From a virus, in the IMG/VR virus record IMGVR_UViG_3300031673_000224, positions 1 to 36,864 of that record: 36,864 nucleotides of DNA; one strand, written 5' to 3'. The notes beneath the pieces were generated by a model. It had not been told where the DNA came from and ran no database searches. It saw only the letters and a list, made by a program, of their open reading frames with translations. Positions 1-6,435 of this stretch are shown piece by piece (position 1 is the first letter of the stretch; every line of letters starts with the position of its first letter). A program made the translations under genes and the position numbers.

Positions 1-195
1 CGAAGGGTGGCAAGAGTGCTATGGATTAAGCAACATAACTATCGCCTGACATGCCGTCAGTTACACCGACAAAAGACAACTCAGGCATTTTTCGACACTT
101 ATCCCGAGGTACAGCATCTCTGTGTTTGTGAGGCATTTGAGCAATCGAAAATAACGCGCATGATTCGTTATATGTGCATGAAAGGGAAACCATGA
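1..195 (+). CDS. C-terminal end of an unrecognised protein, cut by the window edge
   Basis: The frame is open from the first base to a TGA at 193-195, and a GTG at 7 is the first possible start. The visible 64 residues are mixed basic/aromatic with three Cys (CRQLH, LCVC) and no motif I recognise. No Shine-Dalgarno is visible before the GTG, so this is more likely the tail of a longer gene starting outside the window. The tiny gene at 197 begins 2 bases after the stop, as in the rest of this compact phage. Function unknown. Confidence 0.5.
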   Translation, partial: RRVARVLWIKQHNYRLTCRQLHRQKTTQAFFDTYPEVQHLCVCEAFEQSKITRMIRYMCMKGKP

Positions 196-196
196 C

Positions 197-295
197 ATGA
201 AATCCTTCCTCGCCACAATCCTGGTTTTCCTAGCCTATGGCCTTATGCTTGCGGCGTGGATTTTGGTGTGGATTGCGGAGCGGTTAGATAGATAA
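197..295 (+). CDS. Small single-pass membrane protein (32 aa)
   Basis: Translation begins MKSFLATILVFLAYG and continues hydrophobic to about residue 27, ending ERLDR. This is one membrane-spanning helix with a short charged C-terminus. The ATG lies 2 bases after the preceding stop; AAAGGGAAAC a few bases upstream could serve as a weak Shine-Dalgarno. Tiny membrane proteins are common in phage accessory regions, but nothing here tells whether it is lysis-related. A 14-codon hydrophobic ORF (310-354) follows and may be chance. Confidence 0.5.
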   Translation: MKSFLATILVFLAYGLMLAAWILVWIAERLDR

Positions 296-375
296 TCACC
301 CTCCTATCCATGCTTCTGATAGTGGTGGCGTTGTTTGGCTTGTGGAGGCGTTGAAAGAGTTGGATTAATAACATT

Positions 376-606
376 ATGAGTTGTAAGTGTCAAGACTGTG
401 GAAAGCCATATAAGGTTGATTTAAACATTCCAGATAAATTATGGGAGCAGATTAAACCAAAAGGGAAAGCGGAAGATGCAGGCCTCTTATGTGGTGCCTG
501 TATTATGAAAAGAATTGAGAAAATATCAGATTATGATGCTTGGTATTTGAGCAAGATTTCTCCAACAAATCAAATAGATGAAACCAATATATCAAACCAT
601 ATTTGA
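376..606 (+). CDS. Small zinc-binding phage protein (76 aa)
   Basis: The protein starts MSCKCQDCGKPYKVD and has a second pair, CGAC, near residues 38-41, so four to five cysteines can form a zinc ribbon. The C-terminal third is polar without motif. The start is the first ATG after the AT-rich gap; no strong Shine-Dalgarno is seen. Its last 29 bases overlap the start of the next gene, implying translational coupling. This type of short zinc-ribbon protein is common in environmental phages with no assigned role. Confidence 0.65.
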   Translation: MSCKCQDCGKPYKVDLNIPDKLWEQIKPKGKAEDAGLLCGACIMKRIEKISDYDAWYLSKISPTNQIDETNISNHI

Positions 607-973
607 TGATGTTTTGGGTGATTGTTTTAGGGCCTGCGTAGCCTCAATTTTTGAATTTTCCATTGAAGATATGCCTAATTTTTGGGAGCAGACCCAAGAT
701 CCCCATGAGTTTTGGAGATTAAATGATAGCTGGACTAAAGAGCATTTAGGTTATTCGTGCATCTCATTTTGTTTTGAGAAAGTACACTTACATTTAATTG
801 ATGGGATGCTTTGCGTTGCACTTGCAAAATCCCCACGAGGCGATGTGGATCATGCCGTAGTCTGGAAAGATGGCATTGTGCATGATCCCCATCCATCTAA
901 CGCGGGATTAGCGGAAGAACCTGATACATTTACGATTTTCATAGCACTTAATCCAATGGCAAAATTTAATTAA
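578..973 (+). CDS. C39-like (papain-fold) phage protein
   Basis: 131 aa. The N-terminus MKPIYQTIFDDVLGDCFRAC places a candidate nucleophile Cys16 in a G-D-C-x-x-A-C context. A later DHAVVWKDG...HDPHPS segment supplies His92 and Asp103, in the order expected for a cysteine-peptidase triad of the C39/NlpC type. Phage proteins of this pattern are widespread. Whether they are active peptidases is not established and I infer only the fold. It begins inside the upstream zinc-ribbon gene and its TAA abuts the HNH gene's ATG. It is small for a lysin and has no signal peptide, so it probably acts in the cytoplasm. Confidence 0.7.
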   Translation: MKPIYQTIFDDVLGDCFRACVASIFEFSIEDMPNFWEQTQDPHEFWRLNDSWTKEHLGYSCISFCFEKVHLHLIDGMLCVALAKSPRGDVDHAVVWKDGIVHDPHPSNAGLAEEPDTFTIFIALNPMAKFN

Positions 974-1342
974 ATGCGTAAGTCCATCTCCGAATACCCT
1001 GATAATTGGCTTGAGATAGCTACCCAGGTCAAAAAGGCCGCAGGGTGGCAATGTGTTAGGTGTGGACACCCACATGATATCAACACCGGGCATGTATTGA
1101 CCGTTCACCATCTCGACCTAGATCCGGCGAATTGCGAGTGGTACAACACACCGGCACTATGCCAAAGGTGCCATCTACATATACAGGCGAAGGTTGTGAT
1201 GGAGCAGAGATATATGTTCGAGCATTCGGAATGGTTTCGACCATACGCAGCCGGATATTACGCGAGCATGAATGGACATCCCACAGATAGAGAGTGGGTG
1301 ATGGAGAATCTAGGGTTTCTGCTTAGTTTGGGGAATCCTTAA
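974..1342 (+). CDS. HNH endonuclease
   Basis: 122 aa. It shows a classic zinc-supported HNH module: CVRC at residues 27-30, LTVHHLDLDP at 42-51 with His45/His46, Asn53 and Asn58 as candidate middle Asn, and CQRCHLHIQ at 63-71 carrying the last His. Four cysteines (27, 30, 63, 66) bind structural zinc and the beta-beta-alpha core binds the catalytic metal. The C-terminal 45 residues are aromatic and unassigned. It starts immediately after the previous TAA. HNH proteins in phages act as homing enzymes or as packaging cofactors beside terminases. This one is 5 kb from the large terminase, so its role is open. Confidence 0.85.
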   Translation: MRKSISEYPDNWLEIATQVKKAAGWQCVRCGHPHDINTGHVLTVHHLDLDPANCEWYNTPALCQRCHLHIQAKVVMEQRYMFEHSEWFRPYAAGYYASMNGHPTDREWVMENLGFLLSLGNP

Positions 1343-1417
1343 CCTGCCCTCGCTATGAGTGAATACAAAGTATCTGGTTGGGGAGATAAGTTTACATAAT
1401 CTGGAATGAGGTGAAAG

Positions 1418-2194
1418 ATGGCTGAAGGTAGAATGCTCAAAAAGAAAATATCCATGAGTAGAAGGTTGGCTGCCCTTAAAACTGATTCAGCTAGGTTGCT
1501 CTATACTTGGCTGATACCTCATCTTGACATCGAAGGGCGCTACTCTTCAGATCCGGCTGTGGTGAAAGGCCAAGTGGTGCCCAGGCTAAAGCACATAACA
1601 GAGGATAAGGTTGACCAATACCTCACGGATATGGCTCAAAATGAGCTGATTTATATCTACTCGAGTGATGGTGACCGCTTCTTTGAGCTACGACATTTCC
1701 GGGAAGAGCAGAATATCAGGGAAGATCGAGAAAAGAAATCCACCATACCACCACCTGATGAGTGCGAGCCGTCATATCCAGGCGAACTCCCGGCGGACTC
1801 CGGGCATACTCCCGCTGAAGTTAAGTTAAGTTATATTAAGATAAGACAAAGTAAGGCGCGGGAGGTAATCGACTATCTCAATGAAATTGGGGGACGTGCT
1901 TTTTCTTATTCTGATTCAAATCTAAAACCAATCATCGGGCGCTTAGATGAAGATCACACCCTTGAAGAATGTAAGCTCGTGATTGATCGTAAGTGGGAGG
2001 ATAAAGACTTCGATAAAAAGTATTTCAGGCCGGTTACTTTGTTTAGAGCCAGCAATTTTGAGGGATATCTCAATGAGGAGTGCAAGCCACAAGGTAAGGG
2101 TACACCTCTTGAATGCAAGGAGTGTGGCACTACAGGAGTATATATCGGTGATGAAGGGTATTGTGCGGTGTGTGAAGGGAAAGCAATAAATTAG
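1418..2194 (+). CDS. Replication initiation-like protein with C-terminal phage replication domain
   Basis: 258 aa. Residues 1-100 look like a winged-helix N-terminal module. A proline-rich linker follows. Residues about 148-225 (REVIDYLNEIGGRAFSYS ... KWEDKDFDKKYFRPVTLF) match the conserved phage replisome-organiser C-terminus (Phg_2220_C/TIGR02220 type), with the usual FRP.TLFR..NFE.YL ending. An added zinc ribbon closes the protein (Cys233, 236, 249, 252), which is unusual for this family. The start has a weak site (GAGGTGAAAG ATG). By analogy it melts the phage origin or loads helicase; no helicase gene lies in this window. The gene is followed by a promoter and operator-like repeat. Confidence 0.75.
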   Translation: MAEGRMLKKKISMSRRLAALKTDSARLLYTWLIPHLDIEGRYSSDPAVVKGQVVPRLKHITEDKVDQYLTDMAQNELIYIYSSDGDRFFELRHFREEQNIREDREKKSTIPPPDECEPSYPGELPADSGHTPAEVKLSYIKIRQSKAREVIDYLNEIGGRAFSYSDSNLKPIIGRLDEDHTLEECKLVIDRKWEDKDFDKKYFRPVTLFRASNFEGYLNEECKPQGKGTPLECKECGTTGVYIGDEGYCAVCEGKAIN

Positions 2195-2244
2195 TTGACA
2201 AGCAATTAGTATAGTTGTATTGTTGAAATCAACTAATCAACTAA
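2191..2244 (+). repeat. Operator-like 8-bp repeat around the promoter
   Basis: TTAGTTGA at 2191-2198 overlaps the -35 box. Its exact reverse complement TCAACTAA occurs twice in perfect tandem at 2229-2236 and 2237-2244, just after the expected transcription start. One inverted and two direct copies within 54 bp look like regulator binding sites. The 13264 promoter carries a 7/8 copy (ATAGTTGA). The binding protein is unknown. Confidence 0.45.
2195..2223 (+). promoter_or_regulatory. Sigma70-like promoter for the helix-turn-helix/possible small-terminase gene
   Basis: TTGACA (2195-2200, perfect -35), a 17-nt spacer, then TATTGT (2218-2223, 4/6 match to -10). It sits right at the stop codon of the replication gene and about 30 bases ahead of the next ATG. 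The words TAGTTGACA and TAGTTGTAT recur in the promoter at 13264, with a different gap between them. Confidence 0.5.
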
Positions 2245-2252
2245 ATAGTGAT

Positions 2253-2750
2253 ATGTGTGAAGAAACAAGCCAAAATGAGCCTATAACAGCAACAGCCAAT
2301 GAGGAAGAGGCAACCATTGTTGCGTTAAGGCTGGCGGGTAAGTCGAATAGAACCATAGGTAAGATTTTAGGCAAGTCAAAAGATGCCATAGCCCGGAGGC
2401 TACAAAGGGAAAATGTAAAGGCATTATTAGACTATGGTGGTAGGCGTGAGGTGATGAGGATACCTGCTGCCTGTAACGTATTAGATGCAGCCTTGTATAG
2501 TGATGATGAGGCGATGAGGGTTAAGGTCGCAGAGGTTACGTTAAGAAACACGGGCATTAGCACCCCACACGCGTCAACATTTGTCCAGAATATCTACAAT
2601 GATCTACGTGGATCTACCGTCCTTTCCCCCAACACCAACGCTATCCTCCAAGACTGGGGTACAAGACAACTCCCAACCCCCCATTTAATAGAAGATAAAT
2701 CCAAATTATATAATGATTCCGAGGTATTAGATGCTGAGGCAGTGGATTAG
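2253..2750 (+). CDS. Helix-turn-helix protein, possible small terminase subunit
   Basis: 165 aa from ATG 2253. In-frame TTG starts exist at 2220 and 2223, but they lie in the -10 box of the promoter and are less likely. No clear Shine-Dalgarno is seen. About residues 14-45 (VALRLAGKSNRTIGKILGKS) form a helix-turn-helix of the resolvase or small-terminase kind. A helical middle (AACNVLDAALYSDDEAMR) and a polar tail follow. Small terminases have an N-terminal HTH and similar length and bind packaging sites. A phage regulator is the alternative, since the large terminase is 4 kb away with a lysis cluster between. Confidence 0.5.
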   Translation: MCEETSQNEPITATANEEEATIVALRLAGKSNRTIGKILGKSKDAIARRLQRENVKALLDYGGRREVMRIPAACNVLDAALYSDDEAMRVKVAEVTLRNTGISTPHASTFVQNIYNDLRGSTVLSPNTNAILQDWGTRQLPTPHLIEDKSKLYNDSEVLDAEAVD

Positions 2751-2961
2751 TTTACATAATGGTTTTTATCAGACACAGAACGGGCAACCCATTGATATTA
2801 CTGGCAATATAGAACAGGTAAAAAATTATGAGAGTGATGAGCATGTGTATGACATGACTTACAGTAGTTCGCAGGGCTGCTGGCGAGGCCCCTCGATCCA
2901 GTTTTCAGGCCCAGGGGAAGGGGGGGGAGCGGGATGCCGGTTCCGGATTTCAGTATTATAA
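2731..2961 (+). CDS. Doubtful small ORF (76 aa)
   Basis: The ORF begins inside the preceding gene and has no Shine-Dalgarno. Its middle (HNGFYQTQNGQPIDITG) looks protein-like, but the end is a low-complexity Gly-rich stretch encoded by a run of G residues. No family recognised. It may be a decayed gene or chance. Between its stop and the next start (2962-3006) there is only a CA-rich stretch and a good Shine-Dalgarno. Confidence 0.25.
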   Translation: MLRQWISLHNGFYQTQNGQPIDITGNIEQVKNYESDEHVYDMTYSSSQGCWRGPSIQFSGPGEGGGAGCRFRISVL

Positions 2962-3006
2962 TCTCAACCACACCCACACACATTCACACGAGGAGGACGA
3001 CAGGGG

Positions 3007-3213
3007 ATGAATAGAAACACCGCTGGGGAACATGAACCTCACTGTCCTTTGGCTAACCCCCAGCCTTCCATTGATGAAATAATATGCGATCCTCAATACT
3101 GGAATGGCTGGTATCTATTGTTAATAACCCCCCCACAGCTTTCGAGCCGTGGGTGCCTACGTGAGGAAGCAAATGAAACCACTTTATCCAGTATTACCAA
3201 AACCTGGATATAG
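3007..3213 (+). CDS. Small hypothetical protein (68 aa) with a strong ribosome site
   Basis: An AGGAGGA site about 10 bases before the ATG supports translation. The N-terminus (MNRNTAGEHEPHCPLANP) is polar; the C-terminus is unremarkable. The second half of the reading frame coincides with two clear hairpins (3132-3153 and 3185-3210), so the true product may be shorter or the ORF may overlap a structured RNA. No function suggested. Confidence 0.4.
   Translation: MNRNTAGEHEPHCPLANPQPSIDEIICDPQYWNGWYLLLITPPQLSSRGCLREEANETTLSSITKTWI
3132..3210 (+). other. Pair of strong hairpins of unknown role
   Basis: Hairpin 1 (3132-3153): CCCACAGCT pairs with AGCCGTGGG around a TTCG tetraloop, 8 of 9 pairs, preceded by more C. 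Hairpin 2 (3185-3210): TATCCAG pairs perfectly with CTGGATA around a 12-nt loop. Neither is followed by a T run, so they are not intrinsic terminators. They may be an RNA element or a processing site. Seen in sequence; function unknown. Confidence 0.4.
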
Positions 3214-3292
3214 TTGGATTAGCGGGGATTACAACTGAGGAACATAATCTTAATTATGGGACACGACCAAAGTGCAAAGGAGGCCTAGATAA

Positions 3293-3451
3293 ATGGCATA
3301 CGGAAAACCCGAGCAGATATGTTCTTGGGAGTGGTCCCGGCATTACAAAAAATGGCTGAAAAAAGCTGCCACTAAATGGAGGCGGAGAATCGAAAGAACC
3401 AGGCCAGAAGGTGCTCCATGGAAAAACGAATATCATGGGTGGAGTGTTTAA
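3293..3451 (+). CDS. Small basic, tryptophan-rich protein (52 aa)
   Basis: AAAGGAGG lies 9 bases before the ATG. The protein (MAYGKPEQICSWEWSRHYKK...) has six Trp and many Lys/Arg, including the run KWRRRIERTR. The charge pattern suggests nucleic-acid or membrane contact, but no family is recognised. The 41 bases before its Shine-Dalgarno contain only a 10-codon ORF. The next gene begins 3 bases after its stop. Confidence 0.55.
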   Translation: MAYGKPEQICSWEWSRHYKKWLKKAATKWRRRIERTRPEGAPWKNEYHGWSV

Positions 3452-3454
3452 AAT

Positions 3455-3598
3455 ATGAGCAATCGCATGATAAACTATTTTAGCCGACACCCAGAGCAAC
3501 AAGAGGCTGCATGGAAATCAATGGAAGAGGCGCAAGAGAAATACCCTCATTACTGGTTTGGGTGGGATGGCTTCATGCTTATGGTGGTGTATGTCTAA
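3455..3598 (+). CDS. Small hypothetical protein (47 aa)
   Basis: It begins MSNRMINYFSRHPEQQEAAW and ends in a hydrophobic HYWFGWDGFMLMVVYV. The ATG is 3 bases after the previous stop with no Shine-Dalgarno of its own, so translation is probably coupled. Its last codons overlap an alternative upstream ATG (3591) of the following gene. Helical and amphipathic; function unknown. Confidence 0.5.
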   Translation: MSNRMINYFSRHPEQQEAAWKSMEEAQEKYPHYWFGWDGFMLMVVYV

Positions 3599-3632
3599 CG
3601 AATTTGATCAACCCTTTAACCCGGAGTACAAG

Positions 3633-4076
3633 ATGAAAACATTACACAACAACAAAGGCTTTGCACTCCTAGCCATTATGGGAATCTTCCTCATGCTGGG
3701 GATTGCAGCGTCACAATTAACCACTTCCGACTATCTTAAACACCAGGGCATTTCTTATAAGGGCGAACCCCAGACCATTCTTCTACCCGTGGAATGTGAA
3801 GATCTAGTCACCAATATAGGCGAGTATATGTTCTGGCCGGTATGGGGTGGCGAGTACACGGTTTTATTGCAATACCTCCAAGAATCGAAGCCCGGTTACG
3901 TGATTGTAGCCGCCATGAACTGTCCTGTTTTCCTAGGCGTATCTATGGGTGATGGCAGTGGAGTAGCAAAATATTGGAAATATGTGAACGGAGAACCCTG
4001 GCCCTGCTCTGAGGAAGAGTTTGTAGCGTTGGTATTTATCGAAGATGATCCCTGTGTGAAGCCAAAGACGATTTAA
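3633..4076 (+). CDS. Exported or membrane-anchored protein with prepilin-like N-terminus
   Basis: 147 aa. GGAG 6 bases before ATG 3633 decides the start; an in-frame ATG at 3591 would add 14 polar residues. The N-terminus MKTLHNNKGFALLAIMGIF, with a hydrophobic run to about residue 27, looks like a signal anchor and also like a type IV prepilin leader (K-G-F then hydrophobic), though the usual Glu at +5 is absent. The remainder is a soluble domain with Cys near residues 54, 94, 122 and 138. It lies just upstream of the lysozyme. It could be a lysis or superinfection-exclusion protein; this is inference. Confidence 0.55.
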   Translation: MKTLHNNKGFALLAIMGIFLMLGIAASQLTTSDYLKHQGISYKGEPQTILLPVECEDLVTNIGEYMFWPVWGGEYTVLLQYLQESKPGYVIVAAMNCPVFLGVSMGDGSGVAKYWKYVNGEPWPCSEEEFVALVFIEDDPCVKPKTI

Positions 4077-4271
4077 ATGAACCACCAAGTCTTACAGGAG
4101 TTAATGACGGCTATCGATGCTTGGCTTGCTAAGACAGATGAATGCGCTGTTATGGACAATTATGACAGATGCCCTTTACGGAAAGCGCTCATCGAGAAAC
4201 GAAAGACGCTCATCAATATACTCAGGGGGCATGAAAGGGAAGAGGAACACAGGAATGGACATCCAAAATAA
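4077..4271 (+). CDS. Small helical protein (64 aa)
   Basis: The ATG abuts the previous TAA. It reads MNHQVLQELMTAIDAWLAKT and later DNYDRCPLRKALIEKRKTL, a helical pattern with two cysteines and a charged tail. It overlaps the start of the lysozyme by 17 bases, and the lysozyme's Shine-Dalgarno lies inside it. No family recognised; the position in the lysis cluster may be incidental. Confidence 0.5.
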   Translation: MNHQVLQELMTAIDAWLAKTDECAVMDNYDRCPLRKALIEKRKTLINILRGHEREEEHRNGHPK

Positions 4272-4692
4272 TATCATAAACATCCTCGCCAAAGAGGAGG
4301 GTTGTCGCCTCTACATCTATGACGATGCCACGGGCAAGCGTATAAACTCCGGTGATACCGTGATCGGCACTCCCACTATCGGTTACGGCACGGTAAACAT
4401 CACCCAGGAAGATGCCCGTATGCTTCTGGAGAACCGGGTAAAGCGCATCATAGACGTTGACCTGCTCCATTTCCCGAAGCATTTAGCCCACATGAGCGAG
4501 GTTCAAATCATGGTGCTCGTATGCATGATATACCAGCTCGGCCTTGCAGGAGTGAAGGGGTTTCGCAAGATGTTGAGGGCCATAGAGCAAGAGGACTTCG
4601 CAGAGGCCTCTAAGCAGATGCTTGATAGTGTGTGGCATACCCAGACACCCGGAAGATGCGAGCGAATGGCTGAATTGATGGGGGGGAGATGA
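4255..4692 (+). CDS. Phage lysozyme (GH24-type endolysin)
   Basis: 145 aa, normal for the T4/P22 lysozyme family that hydrolyses the MurNAc-GlcNAc bond of peptidoglycan. The catalytic signature is visible: Glu15 in AKEEGCRL, Asp24 after the family's E-x8-D spacing, and Thr41 in PTIGYGT. A loop of about nine extra residues lies between Asp and Thr compared with T4. There is no signal peptide or SAR helix, so it needs a holin; a holin-like gene follows at 5485. ATG 4255 is preceded by AGAGGAACACAGGA. Its stop overlaps the next start (ATGA). Confidence 0.88.
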   Translation: MDIQNNIINILAKEEGCRLYIYDDATGKRINSGDTVIGTPTIGYGTVNITQEDARMLLENRVKRIIDVDLLHFPKHLAHMSEVQIMVLVCMIYQLGLAGVKGFRKMLRAIEQEDFAEASKQMLDSVWHTQTPGRCERMAELMGGR

Positions 4693-4853
4693 GAATAAAA
4701 CACTATGATGGAATAGACGATATAAAAGATTACCCTGTGCCCATTTGCCCTTTGAATCTCTATTTTGAAGGCGATGATGTTGATTCAGAACTATGTGATT
4801 ACGATCCAGAAATAAGAATGTGTTGTGAGGGATGTAAACATGCGCTGCCCTAA
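4689..4853 (+). CDS. Small cysteine-rich protein (54 aa)
   Basis: It overlaps the lysozyme stop (ATGA) and uses GGGGGGAG as ribosome site. Cys20, Cys36 and the C-terminal MCCEGCKH cluster suggest zinc or iron-sulfur binding. The 14-base overlap with the next zinc ribbon gene suggests coupled expression. Unrecognised. Confidence 0.55.
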   Translation: MRIKHYDGIDDIKDYPVPICPLNLYFEGDDVDSELCDYDPEIRMCCEGCKHALP

Positions 4854-5001
4854 CTGCGGACTCGACATAACGCCCATAAACTATAACTATTGCCCGTGGT
4901 GTGGGATGTGTTTAAAGGTAGATGCGATTAATGTAAATTCACCCAAAGTTGGTGAAGAACCAGTATTCACCCCAGATGATATGGTGGATAAGGAGGGCTG
5001 A
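4840..5001 (+). CDS. Zinc-ribbon protein (53 aa)
   Basis: It starts MRCPNCGLD and has CPWCGMC fifteen residues later: two zinc knuckles forming a rubredoxin-like ribbon, followed by an acidic tail (VGEEPVFTPDDMVDKEG). The tail encodes the Shine-Dalgarno AAGGAGGG of the next gene, whose ATG overlaps this TGA. Part of a series of tiny zinc proteins in this phage; role unknown. Confidence 0.6.
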   Translation: MRCPNCGLDITPINYNYCPWCGMCLKVDAINVNSPKVGEEPVFTPDDMVDKEG

Positions 5002-5231
5002 TGCAACTCAAAAAAGTGGAATTAACAATAGCCAAAAATTTATCAACAAAATATGGATTATTAATTTCTTTTTTCATCTCAGGATTGATAACCTTTTTTG
5101 TTGCTTATTATTTTAAAGAGATATTTTGGATCTTTATCATTTTATTTCTCTCAGGTTTCATTTCATTTTTGGGTGGGATGATATTAACCTTAGAATATTT
5201 TGAGAAGAAAGGGAAAGAATGGGATTTATAA
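5001..5231 (+). CDS. Two-helix membrane protein, holin candidate
   Basis: 76 aa. A short amphipathic N-terminus (MQLKKVELTIAKNLSTKYG) precedes two hydrophobic helices at about residues 19-38 and 40-64, then a charged C-terminus EYFEKKGKEWDL. Size and topology fit a class II holin or holin-like partner, and the gene sits between lysozyme and the clearer holin at 5485. Codon use is more AT-rich than neighbouring structural genes. An unrelated small membrane protein cannot be excluded. Confidence 0.55.
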   Translation: MQLKKVELTIAKNLSTKYGLLISFFISGLITFFVAYYFKEIFWIFIILFLSGFISFLGGMILTLEYFEKKGKEWDL

Positions 5232-5485
5232 TGCACAACCGCCCATTTACATTATTCCAAGGAACCGAGCGTGAAATAATCTTAGAAGATAAATGCCCAA
5301 TTTGCAAAGGAACTGCAGAAGGCCAAACCACAACAATATGTGATTATTGCCGAGGACAAAAATGGGTTCCTTCATTTGAGGGGGAGACAATACTGCAATT
5401 TATCCACGCAAATCTATGGCATTTATTTCCAAACATAGAAACATTGGCAGTATTTTTGGATAAATTTTATGCGCGGAGGCACTAA
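5219..5485 (+). CDS. DnaJ-like zinc-finger protein (88 aa)
   Basis: CPICKGTAEGQTTTICDYCRG (about residues 26-46) is a pair of DnaJ-type CxxC(x)xG knuckles. The remainder is helical. Two starts are possible: ATG 5219 with AAAGGGA just upstream, and ATG 5231 overlapping the previous TAA. The first has the better ribosome site. It overlaps both neighbours, so expression is coupled to the membrane protein and the holin. No substrate suggested. Confidence 0.6.
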   Translation: MGFIMHNRPFTLFQGTEREIILEDKCPICKGTAEGQTTTICDYCRGQKWVPSFEGETILQFIHANLWHLFPNIETLAVFLDKFYARRH

Positions 5486-5925
5486 TGGGATTCCTAGACT
5501 TTCTAAACCCTATCAAACAGGTTGCCAGTGTAGTTGGGGGAGCCGCGAAATTCATAGGTGAACGGATTTTGCCACCTAAGAAGATGTCGGAGTCTGAGAA
5601 GGCAGATAAATACGCAACCATATTTGCCATATCCGAGGGTTCAACCGATTCGGCCAGAAAGATGTTTATGACCGAGATGCAGACACAGAAGCAACCCTGG
5701 CTGATTCGGGTACTCAATGGCTTTGTGAGGCCCTTTGGTGGTATTGGTTCACTTTCAACCGAGTTTTATGCCATCTGGGGGCAGAACCTATCTGCCTGGT
5801 TTGGCTTTAAATATTTCCCGGTAATGATCACAAAAGAACAACATTTTGTTTTGCTTTTAATTATAGGTTTCTACTTCGGCAGCCGATTGAAGGAGACATT
5901 AACGGGCAATGCTACAACGAGATAA
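5485..5925 (+). CDS. Holin of the 3TM (GTA-type) superfamily
   Basis: 146 aa. The central segment MTEMQTQKQPWLIRVLNGFV, followed by RPFGGIGSLSTEFYAIW and a C-terminal hydrophobic helix HFVLLLIIGFYFGSRLKE, matches the conserved layout of the 3TM holin family found beside phage and gene-transfer-agent lysins. The N-terminus (MGFLDFLNPIKQVASVVGGA) is an amphipathic helix. It forms the membrane lesion that releases the lysozyme encoded at 4255. The start overlaps the previous stop (TAATG). Confidence 0.75.
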   Translation: MGFLDFLNPIKQVASVVGGAAKFIGERILPPKKMSESEKADKYATIFAISEGSTDSARKMFMTEMQTQKQPWLIRVLNGFVRPFGGIGSLSTEFYAIWGQNLSAWFGFKYFPVMITKEQHFVLLLIIGFYFGSRLKETLTGNATTR

Positions 5926-6018
5926 ATGATAACCCATTCATTTACAAAAGGCCCTTTTGAGTTTTTCGTTATCGAATTTGGCGAGCGTATCATCATCCTT
6001 AGAATAGGAGTGAACTAA
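5926..6018 (+). CDS. Tiny hypothetical protein (30 aa)
   Basis: The ATG immediately follows the holin TAA and the TAA overlaps the next ATG, so the ORF exactly fills the gap. The sequence (MITHSFTKGPFEFFVIEFGE...) is beta-prone and hydrophobic. AATAGGAG in its 3' end serves as ribosome site for the next gene. It may be a real coupled micro-gene or a filler. Confidence 0.4.
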   Translation: MITHSFTKGPFEFFVIEFGERIIILRIGVN

Positions 6019-6272
6019 TGGCAGGCAAACAACCTGACAAGAAAGAGATATTTATTAATCCCGAGGATATCATTGAGATTGAAAAACCTACAGAATTAGA
6101 GAAGGCAGTATCCCAAGCTATAAATGAGTTTTTCATCGTGGAAAGGGACAACCGTGTCACGATAAACAATGTACGAGGGCTTATGTTCACGATACAAACG
6201 GCATTTAATAAAAACAAGGTGCTGACAAATGACAGAAGTAGAGAAAAGACTAAAACGAATACAGAGACTTAG
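6018..6272 (+). CDS. Hypothetical charged protein (84 aa)
   Basis: It starts MAGKQPDKKEIFINPEDIIE after a TAGGAG site. The protein is helical and acidic/basic mixed, ending in a polar SREKTKTNTET. It overlaps the following basic gene by 44 bases in another frame. No family recognised. Confidence 0.55.
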   Translation: MAGKQPDKKEIFINPEDIIEIEKPTELEKAVSQAINEFFIVERDNRVTINNVRGLMFTIQTAFNKNKVLTNDRSREKTKTNTET

Positions 6273-6426
6273 AAAGGAATATGGTTTTCCGCCACCGACA
6301 AAGCCCAAGAAGGCGAAACCCACACCTACAACACCCAAAAGGAAAAAGCGGAGGGTTACACTTCCATCGGGTGTGAGGACGAAAAAGCAGATCAAGGAGT
6401 TTAAAGAGATAATGGGTTGGAAGTAG
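6229..6426 (+). CDS. Lysine/proline-rich basic protein (65 aa)
   Basis: It starts MTEVEKRLKRIQRLRKEYGF, then a Pro-Thr-Lys linker (PPPTKPKKAKPTPTTPKRKK) and a closing helix. Net charge is strongly positive. It resembles histone-tail-like nucleic-acid-binding peptides. With the next gene it forms a pair of very basic proteins just upstream of the terminase, suggesting DNA or RNA binding around packaging. That is inference. Confidence 0.6.
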   Translation: MTEVEKRLKRIQRLRKEYGFPPPTKPKKAKPTPTTPKRKKRRVTLPSGVRTKKQIKEFKEIMGWK

Positions 6427-6435
6427 AGGAATATC

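Noticed and set aside
1355-1399. 15-codon ORF (MSEYKVSGWGDKFT) before the replication gene
   Set aside because: No Shine-Dalgarno and too short to support; noted only as gap content.
1391-2760. GTTTACATAAT occurs at 1390-1400 and 2750-2760
   Set aside because: An 11-base match, but no consistent -10 partner or structure around it; probably chance in AT-rich DNA.
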